A stretch of DNA of 64,000 nt from Favolaschia claudopus (GCA_037176885.1 JAWWNJ010000082.1:310001-374000), one strand, 5' to 3'; positions 23,768 through 36,160 are shown, counted from the first letter of the stretch. Numbers and translations: made by a program. The notes: generated by a model not told the origin, from the sequence alone.

Positions 23768-25267
23768 CTATGCGACGAAAGCTTTGCCTTTCTCAATGTT
23801 CTTCTTCAACTCCGGCAGGCAAGCCTCAAGCAGCTTCTTCTCCTCTGCTGAGAGCTCTCCGATAGGGTGAATCTTCTCTACACCGTTGGGCTGGACAAAC
23901 AGGCAGTGAGAACGTCGTGCTTTCGCTAGAATAGTCATGGACTTACGCCGAGTTCAACGTTAGAAGAGAAGAAGTCGATGCCCTGGTCGGCGAACAGAGG
24001 GCTCTTGACGAACGTCGGGGTTGTTACGCCCTTCTCACCGTTCAGGCCACGGAGAACAGCGTTGGCGAACTTGGCACCGGCGTACGCCATGGACAACGTG
24101 GCACTGCCTGCACCGTCCTTCGCCTGAACAACCTCGTCGCCACCGAACTGAATGCGATGGACGAGCTTCTCGTATGCCTCGCCGGAGACAGATTTGCCTT
24201 TGGCAGACTGGGAAAGGATGGGCACAATGGTCGCACCGCTGTGACCACCGACCACCGTCACGGGGGTCTCAGAGGGGCTGGAGCTGGTAACACCAGCGAG
24301 GAAGCGGGCAGCGCGAACAACATCGAGGGTAGTGACACCGAAGACGCGTTTAGGGTCGTATACACCGGCTTTCTCCAAGGTAGCAGCGACAATGGGGACG
24401 GTGGAGTTAACGGGGTTAGAGATAACAAGCACACATGCATTCGGCGCTACGCGGGCAACGGCAGCTGCAAGGTCGCGGACAATGGAGGCATTGGTCTAAA
24501 TTTTTGTTAGGTTTGTGGCTGCGACTATGCAACGCAATTCGACTCACGTTGAAGAGATCATCGCGGGTCATCTAAAGTATAGATTAAATAACAGAACATA
24601 AGCTAGACAGATGTAAATGAAAACCATGAGACACGTCCAGCGTTCGTGCGGACTTGGTAGCCCCAGTCTCGGGCTCGGTATACAAGTCATACGGGCGAAA
24701 AGACCGCTGCCTTCGTATACGAGCTAGGACTGTCCCGACCAACTCAGCCCAGCGAGCTCAAATGGCGAATATTTGCCAACGGTCGGGTGAGACGCCGGGT
24801 CCCAGGACAACAGCCAATACTGGAAGACACATTATAATTGAGGACTTACACCGGGCTAAAAGTTCGTGTCAGAACTCATTCCACGGCTGGACTGAGTACT
24901 CACTTTTCTCGGGACGCCAGCGGGAATTACAACGACCTCTACACCTTCCAAAGCCTCGTCCAAATGGTCGGCAGCGTATCCTTTAACCTGTTACACGTCA
25001 TTTACATATCTGTTACAAAAATGGTGGAAGACGCACCTCGCTGGCCGTATCGACGTGGCTAACATCTGCAGCAACACCAGGGGCACCACGAATATCGTAA
25101 AGACTCAGAGAAGTAACCAGAGGGTCGCTTTTGAGCAGTAGAGACAACGGTTGGCCAATTCCTCCACCAGCGCCGAGAACAGCGACCTTCGTCTGCCGCG
25201 CAGACGAAGAAGAGAACAGACGCGATGACGGCGCAGCCAAGGTACGGATAGCCGAGCGGGAGAACAT
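23768..25267 (-). CDS. mdh1: malate dehydrogenase, mitochondrial
   Basis: Six exons on the minus strand: 25267-25037, 24987-24904, 24855-24850 (only 6 nt), 24571-24548 (24 nt), 24495-23947 and 23890-23768; 338 residues, the usual family length. It interconverts malate and oxaloacetate with NAD in the TCA cycle. The first ~25 residues (Arg/Ser/Ala rich, [20 protein letters not shown]) are a mitochondrial targeting peptide; then [20 protein letters not shown] (Rossmann NAD site), [17 protein letters not shown] (substrate loop; Arg pair), [10 protein letters not shown] and [12 protein letters not shown] with the catalytic histidine. The 6-nt exon encodes just Pro-Gly of the RKPGMTRDD loop; without it the conserved loop is broken. 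The gene is divergent from cyclin C across a 451-base shared promoter region. Confidence 0.95.
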
Positions 25268-25718
25268 GGTGGTAAGAGAAAGAAAGGAAAAGTAAATTTG
25301 CGGCGGAAAACGGGTTCCCGAAAAGCCGTAACGGCTGTGACATCTGTGACAGAGGTTTCGGCCAATTAGATAAGATTAGATAGTCTAGCGTGATGTGTGA
25401 CTGGACTGTGACTCTGCGCCTAACTCGCGCCAAACCCGCGCTCACTGCGCAGATTCGCTGCTCACACCCTTCGCGTTCGGTCCAGCGAATCTGCCGCGAG
25501 CGACTTATTTCTACTTGCACGCACAAATTTCCTCACAGAATCCAGCAGAGACGAATCTCCAGCGGTCTTCGCACTCTCGTGACAGTGGAATCACCTCCCA
25601 CATTCCGCTCACAGAGAAAGTGTGCGATCGCAACCCCTCCTATAGCCAATTCAAAGTTCACAGCTGACGATTGGACTACACCGAACCTGTGGTGACCCAG
25701 AGCAACTCAAACTAACCG
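25268..25718. promoter_or_regulatory. divergent promoter region mdh / cyclin C
   Basis: 451 bases between the two start codons, with no open frame worth calling. It must hold both 5' regions. No clear TATA box near either ATG. Confidence 0.4.
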
Positions 25719-27036
25719 ATGGCCACCGATTTTTGGGCAAGTACACACTAGTGAGCCCAGTGCGCAGCATGGGTCTCGGAATCTGACTGGCTGCAGCAAA
25801 AGATGGATAGTGGACCGTGCTACCCTCCGACAAGCGAGAGCCGACGATTTACTGTACATCGACGACCCGGAACACTTGGCCTTTCTAGCTATCTACTTCG
25901 CCGAAGGTGATTATGTGCGTCAACACCACTCTGAGACTGTCTGTGTTTGACTCGTGTCAGTCGTAGGAAAGCTAGGAAAGAAACTTCGTCTCCCTCAACG
26001 TGCTATCGCCACCGCGACTGTATTTTTTCGGCGTTTCTATCTCAAGAATTCCTACTGCGAAACCGATCCCTTCATCGTTATCGCTTCCTGCTGCTACGTT
26101 GCTGCCAAAGCTGAGGAGTGTCCAGCCCACATCAAGAACGTCGTCAGTGACGCGAGACAGATATTCTGTCGTGCGTCTTTTTCTCTATTATTCATTCAAG
26201 CTCATGTGCTGAATTCCACTTGAGATGAACCCTACAACATTAAACACTTCCCTTCCGACAACTCCAAGCTGGCAGAAATGGAATTCTATCTGGTTGACGA
26301 CCTCGAGTGTGATCTCACCGTCTTCCATCCTTACCGCACCTTGCTCGCCCTATGCAAGTCCGGCAACGGTTCCGAAGACGCTTCAGCCCAGGAGGAAGAA
26401 GCAGGGGAAGTCGGCGCCGGCATTCCCGCTGACGATGGCCCACGCTACTGGGGCACAGGCCAAGGCCAACTCGAGCTCCCGCCCAACGGCCTCCAAACAG
26501 CTTGGTTCATCGTCAACGACACCTACCGCTCCGAGCTCTGCCTCATCTACCCACCCCACCTTATCGCCATCGCCGCGCTCTACCTCACCTGCGTCTTCCA
26601 CCCCGCGACGCACGAGACGGTGTCCGCCGTCCTCGCTGCGTCCTCATCGGCACCAGCTTCTTCCTCCGCTTCCACAACACCCGACCCGCCTCCGCGCCGG
26701 TCGTCGCGCCAGGCTGCAGAACGCAAGAAGCCCGCGCAGGATCCGCTCGAGTTCCTTGCGGAGCTCAATGTGTCGTTGCCGCTCATCGCGACGATTGCGC
26801 AGGAGATCATCTCGATGTATACGCTGTGGGATCGGTATAAAGAGGACTCGGGCTCGGTAGCGACGCCCGATTCGTCGCGTAATGGGGAGGATGATGGACC
26901 GGTGGTGACGCCGGCGTTGTTGACGGTGGTGTTGATGAAGATGCGGGAGGCGAGGCTGCTTGAGATCGCCCATCCGTCGAGCGGCCGTCCGGTTGCTGTT
27001 AATAAGATGTTAGAGAGGACTCAGGCTGCAGGGTGA
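25719..27036 (+). CDS. ssn8: cyclin C (Mediator kinase module)
   Basis: Four exons, 25719-25750, 25797-25906, 25961-26167 and 26225-27036, 386 residues. It starts MATDFWASTHYKRWIVD, closely parallel to the start of cyclin C proteins, followed by the first cyclin box (LRLPQRAIATATVFFRRFY, DPFIVIASCCYVAAKAEE) and the second (MEFYLVDDLECDLTVFHPYR, WFIVNDTYRSELCLIYPPHLIAIAALYL). Cyclin C partners Cdk8 in the Mediator kinase module and regulates RNA polymerase II. It is longer than the usual ~280-320 residues because of a Glu/Gly-rich insert (about residues 150-175) between the boxes and a Pro/Ser/Arg-rich insert (about 245-275) before the last helix. The long unspliced fourth exon contains both inserts in frame. 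Confidence 0.92.
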
Positions 27037-28015
27037 GATACCATGTATTTTGTGTGTAAATCCATGTCGATTTCGTTGATTGAATTTGAGTGCAACTCAG
27101 AAAGCTGCAAAAGATCCGCGTTAGAGCAGTCGCACCCGCGGAGTCTTTGATTGACGAGTTCATTTCTGTTCAGTGGGCCGCGTTCGACCATCTGACAAAC
27201 TTTACTTCATTGCGCTGCGAGATGGCTAAGCCTACTGCTCTGAATTCTAGTTCGAATTTTGGTAGCGGCAGAGGGCTTGTGTCAACTGATGGCCTATCAC
27301 TGATGTGATCGTGGTCGCTATTTTGTTTCGCCTTCCTTCCAGTTCCTCCCGACCAAGTCCCGACTCTCGAGTCCCTGGAATCATGCGAATTCGTCAAATG
27401 CGGGGTCCCTGAGAACCGGGACACGATTGAACAAGAACCTCACTATGGAAGAAAACGTGCGATAGCAAATGGACACGACTGTTCATTTCGTACTTCCGCA
27501 ACCATCGCTTGGGCGGGGCGTCCCTTGCTGATCTTCACCCAATGGTTCCGTATCTTTTGGCTCGTGCAAAACTCTCTCGGTCTTCCTTCCGCCTGAATTT
27601 CTCGAATACCGCCCGGATTTCTAATTCGCTGGTCATCTTCATGACGTATCGGCGCCCGCAGATTGGCTGTTTGCCAGAATGTCTTTGAACTTTGATTCAA
27701 ACCTACCTTTATCTAGTGAAATAGGTCTTCGGCATGGTTTCAAAATGGCGAGGATATGATGGTGAGGATAGTCTTATCATAAGTTACAGTCTATCTCGTC
27801 TGACTGAATCGTGCTGTAGCGGTCCTCGATTACCCCCCATAATTTATAAATGATCATAACTTCTGCCGCTTGGTGTGCGTATGCACGGCAGGTCCGTCCC
27901 AATGTTGCTTCGATCCAATCGACACGGTCCGAGCCGCATATCCCTGCTGAGTAAGTGAATGTGGTTGGCATATATATTCCGGAAGGTCAGAGTCGTCGAC
28001 TATCCTCAATCCACT
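27037..28015. other. intergenic, no gene seen
   Basis: Nearly 1 kb between cyclin C and the aldo-keto reductase. Small open frames on both strands have no recognisable domain or splice structure. Confidence 0.4.
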
Positions 28016-29487
28016 ATGTCTTTCTGGGCTCCTCCTCCTGCACCTCCATCGAAACTCGGTGTCTATCGAAAGCTTTCTCCTCTGGCCGGAATTCATGTCT
28101 CGCCTCTCCAACTCGGTGCCATGAGCATTGGCGACTCGGCCTGGGCTGCGATGGGCGTAGGAGCTATGAATACCGAATCGAGCTTCAAACTCCTCGATGC
28201 GTACTTTGAGAAAGGAGGAAATTTCATCGACACGGCAAGCAACTAGTAATTTCCATCGCCCCTTTTCTCCGATATTCAACCTAATTGTGTCTTCGAAGTC
28301 AAGACGAAACCTCTGAGAAAATCATCGGAGAATGGGCTGAGAAGCGGGGGATTCGCGACCAGCTTGTCATCGCGACGAAGGTTGGTTTCCTCGGGCTATC
28401 GCGCACGGAAGTTGAACCTGGTTTTTAGTACACCAGCCCTTACAAGCGTGGCAATGATTCGATTGCACAGAAAGTACACTACACCGAAATAACATCAAAT
28501 CCATGCACATCAGCGTGGAAGCCAGTCTACAAAAACTACGAACTTCCTACATCGACATCCTCTACGTCCACTGGTGGGACTGGGACACCAGCATCGAAGA
28601 GGTGATGAACGGTCTCCACAACCTTGTTATCCAGGGCAAAGTCTTGTACCTCGTACGCTTCCGTTGCTTTCCGATGATAATTCATTGTTCAACTTGAACC
28701 AGGGCGTCTCCGACACTCCTGCTTGGGTCGTGTCACAGGCCAACCAATATGCAAGGGCTTACGGCAAAACCCCATTCGTGATTTACCAAGGGCAATGGAA
28801 CGTCCTTGAGCGGTCATTTGAGCGAGAAATCATCCCCATGTGTAGGGCCAATGGTAGGTCCCTATATCTTTTGCGCTTTGCAACCGGAATCGAAGCATCT
28901 TCTAGGTCTCGCTCTGGCTCCGTGGGACGTCCTTGGTGCTGGTAAATTCCGCACGGATGCGGAGGAAGAAGAACGTCGCAAGACGGGCGAGAAGGGACGC
29001 ACCATGTTTAACCCCCAGTGGGAGCGCAACGAAAATGAGAAGAAGATCTCGTATGCATTGGAGAAGGTGGCGGCGGAGGTCGGCACGAAGAGTCTGACCG
29101 CAGGTCTGTAACATCGTATCATCTGTACATGCTTTGATACTTACCCTGAGCGTGTAGTGGCGATTGCCTATGTCATGGCGAAAGTTCCGTATTGCTTCCC
29201 CATCGTCGGCGGGCGCAAGATCGAGCATCTCACAGCGAACATCGAGTCGCTTGATATCAGTCTTTCGCCTGAACAAATTGAGTACCTCGAGAGCATTGTT
29301 CCCTTCAACCCTGGCTTCCCCACAGCCATGATTGTGCGTTGCTTTTCTGCGAATGCCAGTCATCTCGCACTTGCTGATTATACTTCTTTTGTAGGGAGAT
29401 GGGACGAAATCGAGCCCCTTGCTTGGGATGTCTGCAAATATAGCGGCCGTACCCATCGTGCAGGCGATACAACATTCCAAGAATTAG
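28016..29487 (+). pseudogene. aldo-keto reductase with one apparent frameshift
   Basis: Seven exons (28016-28245, 28299-28380, 28429-28652, 28703-28853, 28906-29103, 29158-29333, 29395-29487) read as an aryl-alcohol-dehydrogenase-like [90 protein letters not shown] and a C-terminus GDGTKSSPLLGMSANIA. These enzymes reduce aldehydes with NADPH. In exon 3 the frame must change near 28486: the expected HYTGNN reads as HYTEIT because one G seems missing in ACACCGAAATAAC. Either the gene is newly inactivated, or one base was lost in sequencing; a 40-base intron could hop over the site but would delete a conserved loop. Everything else is intact. It has two decayed relatives in the window (31425 and 38685). 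Confidence 0.8.
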
Positions 29488-29605
29488 TCCTCGATATAAA
29501 GATGTATGTTGCACTCGTTATGAATTGTACAGTTCGGAATCCGTTTCTTTCTGCCGTCGCATTCAGTGATATGGTAAGTTCCAATTTCCCCTCAGAGGCG
29601 GTCGA

Positions 29606-30776
29606 CTAGATACACTCCTTCAACTCAGTCAGGGCTTTCTCTGGATTCTCCCAGACGAACTACGTGGATGTAAGCCAATCCAAATACGACGAAAAGTAAT
29701 TGGACATACGAAATGATTAATGCCTTTAATGACCTTGAAGTTTATCTCGCAAGCCGACTCTTTTGCTAGATCTTCAAGAGACCACGCAGCTTGAATGGCG
29801 TTCCATGGTTCGGCATCCCCGTACACAACCCAGAAGTGTGCACTACCCCAGGAATCTCGCACCGTCTTGGTGAATAGCGCCTTCTTGGTTTGCTTCGACA
29901 GGGGAGCAGTGAAGGGAGGACCCCCGATGATGTTGTCGTATTTCCCGCCGGGAGCAAGGACCATCATTCCCAGGAATTCCTCAGGCTTGAGGGTTTCGAC
30001 GGTCGACGGTTTGGCGGGGTCGTAATTGTCGTACGTCAGATTGTCGACGTTGTGCGAAGAGAGATCGCCGTGGATGAAATATCCGGATACCCACTTCGCT
30101 AGTGCGGGCCCAAGAGCTTCTGGAGGAATTTTGGGATCGGTAGGAGGGATCAGCTTTCCTGACGGGGTCGGTAGAGCGAATGCGAACGACGGTGCATCTG
30201 GATCAGGCTTCAGACACGAGAGACTTTGACGAAAATGGGTGAACGCACGCATCATGATTATACTGCGTACGAAACTTGACAGTCGTTTCCGGGTGGCCTC
30301 CGGGAGAGTGGAGATGCACGCCACTAGGGGCATGAGGAATAAATTGCCCATGCCCCACCCGACTAGCGCCACGCCTCCCGTTTGTGGGAGGTGGTCCGTG
30401 ATCAGGCCATCCAGAAACATTGCGAGATCGCGGCCCTGCTGCTCCAGCAACGTAGCCCGTTCGGCGTCAGTGCCAGTTGCAAACTTAGCCAATTCTTCAT
30501 CGCTGAATGAGCTGGAACCTGGGTATTCGCGCCGATTGACTGCAATTACGCGCAAACCGTTTGACTTGGCTACGGGATTCAGACGCTGGAACACCCCTAT
30601 CACAGTACATACATGAGTGCAGGTTCGGATTGCGAACAAACGGAATATCATAGTTCACCGTTGTGGAACGTATGTCCGTGAATGAAGACCAGTGTTTTGT
30701 AGGATGTGGTTTCCGTCAAGGCGCCGCTATCTGTGTATCCGAAGACGACTCCATTCTGGAGAGTAATAGAAGGCAT
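29606..30776 (-). CDS. alpha/beta-hydrolase fold protein
   Basis: Three exons, 30776-30659, 30596-29710 and 29659-29606, 352 residues. It begins MPSITLQNGVVFGYTDSG, then TLVFIHGHTFHN (oxyanion HG motif), LRVIAVNRREYPGSS, and a nucleophile-elbow region GGVALVGWGMGN, where the usual Ser of GxSxG is replaced by Gly-Met (GWGMG). The C-terminal strand has FWVVYGDAEPW and the likely active-site His in GINHF. Agaricomycete relatives of this kind are annotated as alpha/beta hydrolases of unknown substrate. Loss of the Ser nucleophile would make it non-hydrolytic or use another mechanism; this is what the sequence shows, but the family norm at that place should be checked. It converges with the AKR (118 bases apart). 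Confidence 0.8.
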
Positions 30777-31424
30777 GGACAGTTGGTTGGTTTAGGTCGA
30801 GCTTGAAGCTTGATAGGGGGGAACCTTCCGAGCCTTTTGTAGTGCTCAGGCTTCGCTTATTAGCCAGCGCGGGTTTGAAACGGACCTACCCCGTTTCCGA
30901 ATCCCAATTGGTCCCTCCGTCCTAACGTACCTCGACTCATACCTACACAATCAGCGCTTTCGCGCTCATGGTTTGCCCGCACAGTGACCGTATCCGCAGC
31001 ACGAAGAATTTAGGTCCAACTTGTTACTTGAACGGTGAACAACCCCGCAAACATTTTGGAGAGTTACGCGCAGAAAGGAGGGGTAAAGCACAGTAAGCTC
31101 CGAGCTCAGTCTGGCTCCTAGCCCTATTTCCTGGTTCAATAATCCTCGATGGCCAGGACCTCCGAGTCACTCAAACTTGTGAGCTTGTAACTCGAGAGCT
31201 CGATAGAGCGATTTTCAGGCACAGAGCTGCTGTCAAATCATAAGACGGGCGCTGCCGGGCAGCGCTCAGCCCCGACATGTCCCGGCCGAGGTCGCCGAGT
31301 TTTCGCTCTGTTTCGCTAGGTTTCGCTTCTCCAATCAATAGTTTTTACAGGTTGACCAACTTGAACTTGACCACAACCATTCGGTCCATCATATCGATGC
31401 TGGCCACCTCCTCCCGCCTCCTTG
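30777..31424. other. intergenic, no gene seen
   Basis: Promoter side of the hydrolase gene, then sequence without recognisable content up to the decayed AKR. Confidence 0.4.
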
Positions 31425-31915
31425 TCGAAACCTGCTTCATGCCAGGCAACTTTCACCGCTTGGAGGGGAATTCGTGACCAGCTTATCATTGCGGCTGCAG
31501 CGATGTCGTTGGCAGTGGCGTCTTCTGAAACTCTGCCTCCCATTGCACCAGCAACTTCAAGCGCAGCGGCAGCGATCTCAACTCTAACACACAGAAGGTG
31601 AATCACGATGGAAACAACACTACGTCTGTGAATATCAGCGTGGACGCCAGCCCTCAAGAAGCCTCGCGTTAATATCCTCTACGCTCACTGGTGGGATTGG
31701 GACAGCAGTATTCACTTGCAGCCTTGATCTAGGGAAAAGTCTTGTATCTGGTGTAATAGCGACCTTTCTTTGGACCTTCTTCGACAACTTATACTAGGGA
31801 ATATCGGATACGCCTGCCTGAGTGGCCTCTCGGGCTGATTGATACCGGGGGGGATCACGACAAGACTCCGTTTGTGATTCCTGAGGCTTTGAGGGCCCAA
31901 CAGGTGCGCTACGGA
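31425..31915 (+). pseudogene. decayed aldo-keto reductase copy
   Basis: Nucleotide similarity to exons 2-4 of the AKR at 28016 in the same order: GGAATTCGTGACCAGCTTAT (codes for IRDQLVI), ATCAGCGTGGACGCCAGCC (ISVEAS), ATATCCTCTACGCTCACTGG (ILYVHW), GGGATTGGGACAGC, GGGAAAAGTCTTGTATCTGG and GACAAGACTCCGTTTGTGAT (GKTPFVI). Frames are broken many times and the parts between have decayed, so no protein can be made. The remnant lies about 2 kb downstream of the better copy and on the same strand, as expected of an old tandem duplicate. Confidence 0.8.
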
Positions 31916-32440
31916 CCTGACCTCGAGTCGTGATCGCCAAGTTGGCCGGACGCGAAACGGTGCGCCTCAGCCGGGAGATTTAGGGCGTTTGTGAACAACT
32001 TGAGCGACAGAACGCCGCAGGCCGCAGCACGGCTGGTCGGAGTGGGCGACTCAACGGTGGTGCGGCCGAGGAGTCAGGACGCGGGATTGCGACGATGCGA
32101 TGCTAAATGCCGCGATGGTCTTATTATCGCCATCTTCGTCTTCAACTCGAGTATTTAGCACATACGTACTTCGGCCTAATTTTAGTTCCAGCGTGACGTG
32201 ACTTGTCTGTGACAGACTTAACCTTAGCTTTCACTGAAGTTTCATACTACGACGGGCCAGCTCGCTCTTTCTCTCAGCTTTACCGGCGTCCTGGGTGCTC
32301 TGTGGACTTTTAGAAGTCTACCCTGGCCAGGGCGGGCTGGGAATACTCGTCTGGGGCTGGCCTTTTGGAGATAATCGTGTGGTGTCATTTTACTCTGCAT
32401 TGCCACGCCGAAAGGTTGCTGGGTCTCCTCTGACTGTGCG
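31916..32440. other. intergenic, promoter side of the 5-phosphatase gene
   Basis: No gene seen. It would contain the promoter and 5' leader of the WD40/5-phosphatase gene. Confidence 0.4.
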
Positions 32441-35400
32441 ATGGACGCCTCGGACGTGAATACGGAGTCTCTACCAGCTGTGAAGAATCTGCGGTCCAAA
32501 TTTGAACAACTTTCTTTGGCACCGCCCAACACAACATCGGGATCGGGACCTCGTCCCCGCGCTACTTCGGGGTCCCATGCAAGCGTTCCGACTAGCCCAA
32601 GTCTACGACCGTCCAATTCTTCTTCGGACTTGCGGGGGACCAAAAAACCACCGCCCCCACCACCTGCGCGAGCGGCGAAATTATCGCCGGGCTCTTCACC
32701 GCGTCCCAGTTCCTTAGGTCGCTCTTCTACTCCAGTGGCGTTTCCGGAGGTTAATGTCGAGGAGCTGAAGCCCTCACCAAGTCCCTCCCCAACTCCTTCA
32801 CCTCGTCTGAAACCATTGGGTCAACCTGTTGCCGAACTTCCGCCCAGTGCAAGCGTCACTGCCCTGCGGAGCATGTTTGCGTGCGTTCGAGTTTAATTTT
32901 AAGTATCATCCTTGCTCACCCTCCTGCAGAAATGCCCCCATAGTATCTTCACCCCAGATACGTACGCTACACACCCCGCGCCCAAGCATCAATGACATGC
33001 CAGCTGCTCATTCTGACTCGGATGTAGCAGGTATCAAACGTCCACCGCCGCCCCCTCCTGCTCCTCGCGTTGTAAAAGAAAGCGTGGAAAATGTTCGCTT
33101 CTCGGACATCAGAGGCCTGCCATTCACTCATTCCGAGTCCGAATTGACGGGTGTACGTCGACCTCCCCCACCTCCTCCAATCTCTCGCGTTGTGAACGAC
33201 AGTCCGAAAGAGTTCTACTCTCCAGAACCTCTGTCTGACTCGGACGGCGACTCGGAGTCGTCCCTGCCGCTGTCCGACTTGTCCCTTCCACCATCTTTGC
33301 CGCCCCGACATCATCAGCGCAGTAGTTCAAGCCAGACTTCCAGTGAGAATGATCTCAATACTTCACGTTTCCATCCTCCTCCACGCCATAAATCCCTGGA
33401 CCCTTCCACTGCAGCAACAATGCCGCCTCCTCTCCCCACTCGTCGCAACATTCCACCGTTACTCATAGAAGAAGAACCCACGTCTGCTCCTCCCACTTCT
33501 GCTCCTCCACGGTTACCCGCGCGACCCGCCATATCTATTCCCGCCATTGATTCCGATGATTCACCCACCACATCCACACCGAGCAATGCGGAACGCAAGC
33601 TTTTCGGTAGACTTCCACCGCCGCCAACCCGCACGATCGCACTGGGCGAGAAATTACCCCCCGCTCGGCGCCCACCATCACCTTCGTCTGACGAAGAGTC
33701 TGGCGAGGAGCTGCAAACGCCAGATTTACCGGACAGTAGTCGCTCATCCCGTCGCCCACCGCACCTCTCTTTTCGCGCCGGCTATGTAGGTCCCGCTGAG
33801 CCCAATATCACTGTCACCGCACATCATGGGCTTTCTCTTGTTTCCGGGACGCGCATCGTTGTTGCGACAAACCATCACGTCAAGATCTACGATGTTGCCC
33901 AGTCGGACGTGCCAGTGTTTTCTCTTGACAAGAAGGACATGGTGCACGGGCATGGAATCAAGGAGCTACGCGTTACGAGCATGGAGTATCGGCCATGCGG
34001 CAACCCAGACGATCGAGGGTGCCTGCTGTGGATTGGGACAAAGGACGGACACCTCGTTGAGCTGGACGTACGGACAGGGTGCGTTACTGCTGCGAAGCCC
34101 GCAGCACACATTCACCCGATCGTCCGCATATTTCGGCATGGCCGGAGTATGGCGACGCTCGACGATGCTGGGAAGACGCTGCTATTTACACCGGAAGACA
34201 GTGAAGATATCCAGCTCGCGTTCACACCGCCGCGCATCGTGCGGATTACGGAGAAGCAAGATTTCGCGCAGATGATTGATGGGAAGCTCTGGACGGCGAC
34301 GCGGGCGGAGTTGCATGGTGCAAGGATGCAGACGATTCGTGTCTTTGATTTGTTTTTTCCTGGGGCTCCGGGGCGGGCAGTGATGCCGCTGGAGCCCGTT
34401 GGTGCGATCACGGACGCGACCATGCTACCGTCGACCCCGGGCATTGTGTATCTTGGGCATGAGGCCGGTTCGGTGTCGCTGTGGAAGCTAGAGGATGACG
34501 GGTGGCCGCGTTGCATTGAGGTTGTGCGGGTGTCGACGTCGGATGTGCTTTGCGTCGAGGGTGTGAATAATCGGTTGTGGGCGGGAGGACGGGCGGGCAC
34601 GATTTCGGCATATGATGTGTCTGTGAGACCGTGGGTTGTGACGAACGCGTGGATGGCGCACGGGAAATTGCCTGTGAATCAGCTCGCTGTGGATCAATAT
34701 GGGATTGAGAAGACGGGGCGGTTGTGTGTTGCTAGTGTCGGGCGCGATGAACAGCTCAGGCTTTGGGACGGTCTGCTTGCGTCTGACTGGGTTGGTGAGT
34801 ATTGGTGAAGGGTTTTCTAGTCATTGTTCACTGACCCTTGCATAGATTTGCAGCTCATGAAGCGCGAAGCGACATTCAGTACTTTCCGCGACCTCAGTGT
34901 CCTTATTGTCTCTTGGAACGCCGACTCAGCCCGACCCGATGCGTTGACAGGCGACGCTGGAAATCTCAGTTTCCTGCACGATGCTCTTACCAGCGTCGAT
35001 TGTCCAGATATCATTGCGTTCGGCTTCCAGGAAGTTGTTGATCTCGAGAGTCGGAAGATGGTTGCCAAGAATGTCTTTCTTGGTCGGAAAGACAAGCAGG
35101 ATGCGTCGATTGCTCAGATTACCGGGCTCTCAGGGCTTTCCGAGAAAGTCACGACGGCATATCGCAAGTGGTACGATCATCTGGTGCTTGCGGTGCGCCT
35201 GGCAATGCCCACTCACGTACCGTATACTGCGATCCACACCGAGAGTCTGGTGGGGTTATTCAGTTGCGTGTTCGTGAAGAACACAGAGCGCATGTCCGTC
35301 AAGGATAACGTCATTACATCTATAAAGCGCGGGATGGGAGGCAGGTACGGAAACAAGGTTCGTGCAATTGCTCGTCTGTTATTACCCTTCGTTTCATATC

Positions 35401-36160
35401 GCTTGGAACAGGGGGGTATCATTACACGACTAGTAATCGAGGATTCCTCCATCTGCTTTATCAATTGCCATCTTGCTGCTGGACAGCATTCGACACGGGC
35501 GCGTAATGCGGACATTGCAGCGATGCTGGAGGAGCGTTCGCTTCTGCCGGAAAGCGAGAACGAGCCACTGGCGTATGTGGGAGGAGGCGACGGGCAGATG
35601 GCTTTGGACCACGAGATAGTCTTTGTGGGTTTTCTGTGCGGTCCTCGAGCGATTTTATCTGACTACCACTGCCACAGCTAAACGGGGACATGAACTATCG
35701 CATCGACCAGCGGCGCGAGACCATCATCAATGCTGTTCAGGCGAACGGGATTGAGAGTCTACTGCCGCATGACCAGCTCATGAAAGAACTCAAATACAAT
35801 CGCGGTTTTCGTCTACGAGGCTTCTTGGAAGGCCCCATCACCTTTGCCCCGACGTACAAGTACGACCGTAACTCGACCCAGTACGACTCCTCTGAAAAGG
35901 CTCGTGCCCCGGCGTGGTGCGACCGCGTCCTTTGGCGCACCCGAATGCCGAATCGGGTGCAGCAGCTTCATTATCGCAGATACGAGGTCCTCGCATCCGA
36001 CCATCGACCCATATCCGCTGCGTTCAAGTTCACCGTCAAAAGTATTCGCCACGATGTGCGCCAGAAGGCTAAACACGAAGTTCAGATCCAGTGGGATGCG
36101 GAGCAGGAACGGCTGCTTTCGGTGTCTCGCGACTTCTACGTTGACCGGGCGTTAATATGA
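32441..36160 (+). CDS. WD40-domain inositol polyphosphate 5-phosphatase
   Basis: Five exons, 32441-32880, 32930-34794, 34846-35357, 35412-35624 and 35678-36160, 1170 residues. Three parts: residues 1-~440 are a low-complexity Pro/Ser region with repeated PPPPPP tracts and spaced SDSD/SESE motifs (typical of SH3/profilin partners); ~450-780 are a WD40-like propeller (VATNHHVKIYDV, LLWIGTKDGHLVELDV, GIVYLGHEAGSVSLWKLE, LWAGGRAGTISAYDV, DEQLRLWDG); ~785-1170 are the catalytic 5-phosphatase with FGFQEVVDLE, GNKGGIITRL, FINCHLAAGQ, LNGDMNYRID, PAWCDRVLW and SDHRPI. It should remove the 5-phosphate of phosphoinositides at membranes. The same propeller-phosphatase order occurs in fission yeast and plant enzymes. 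The two conserved motifs NGDxNYRI and PxWCDRxLW are intact, so it is probably active. Confidence 0.93.
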
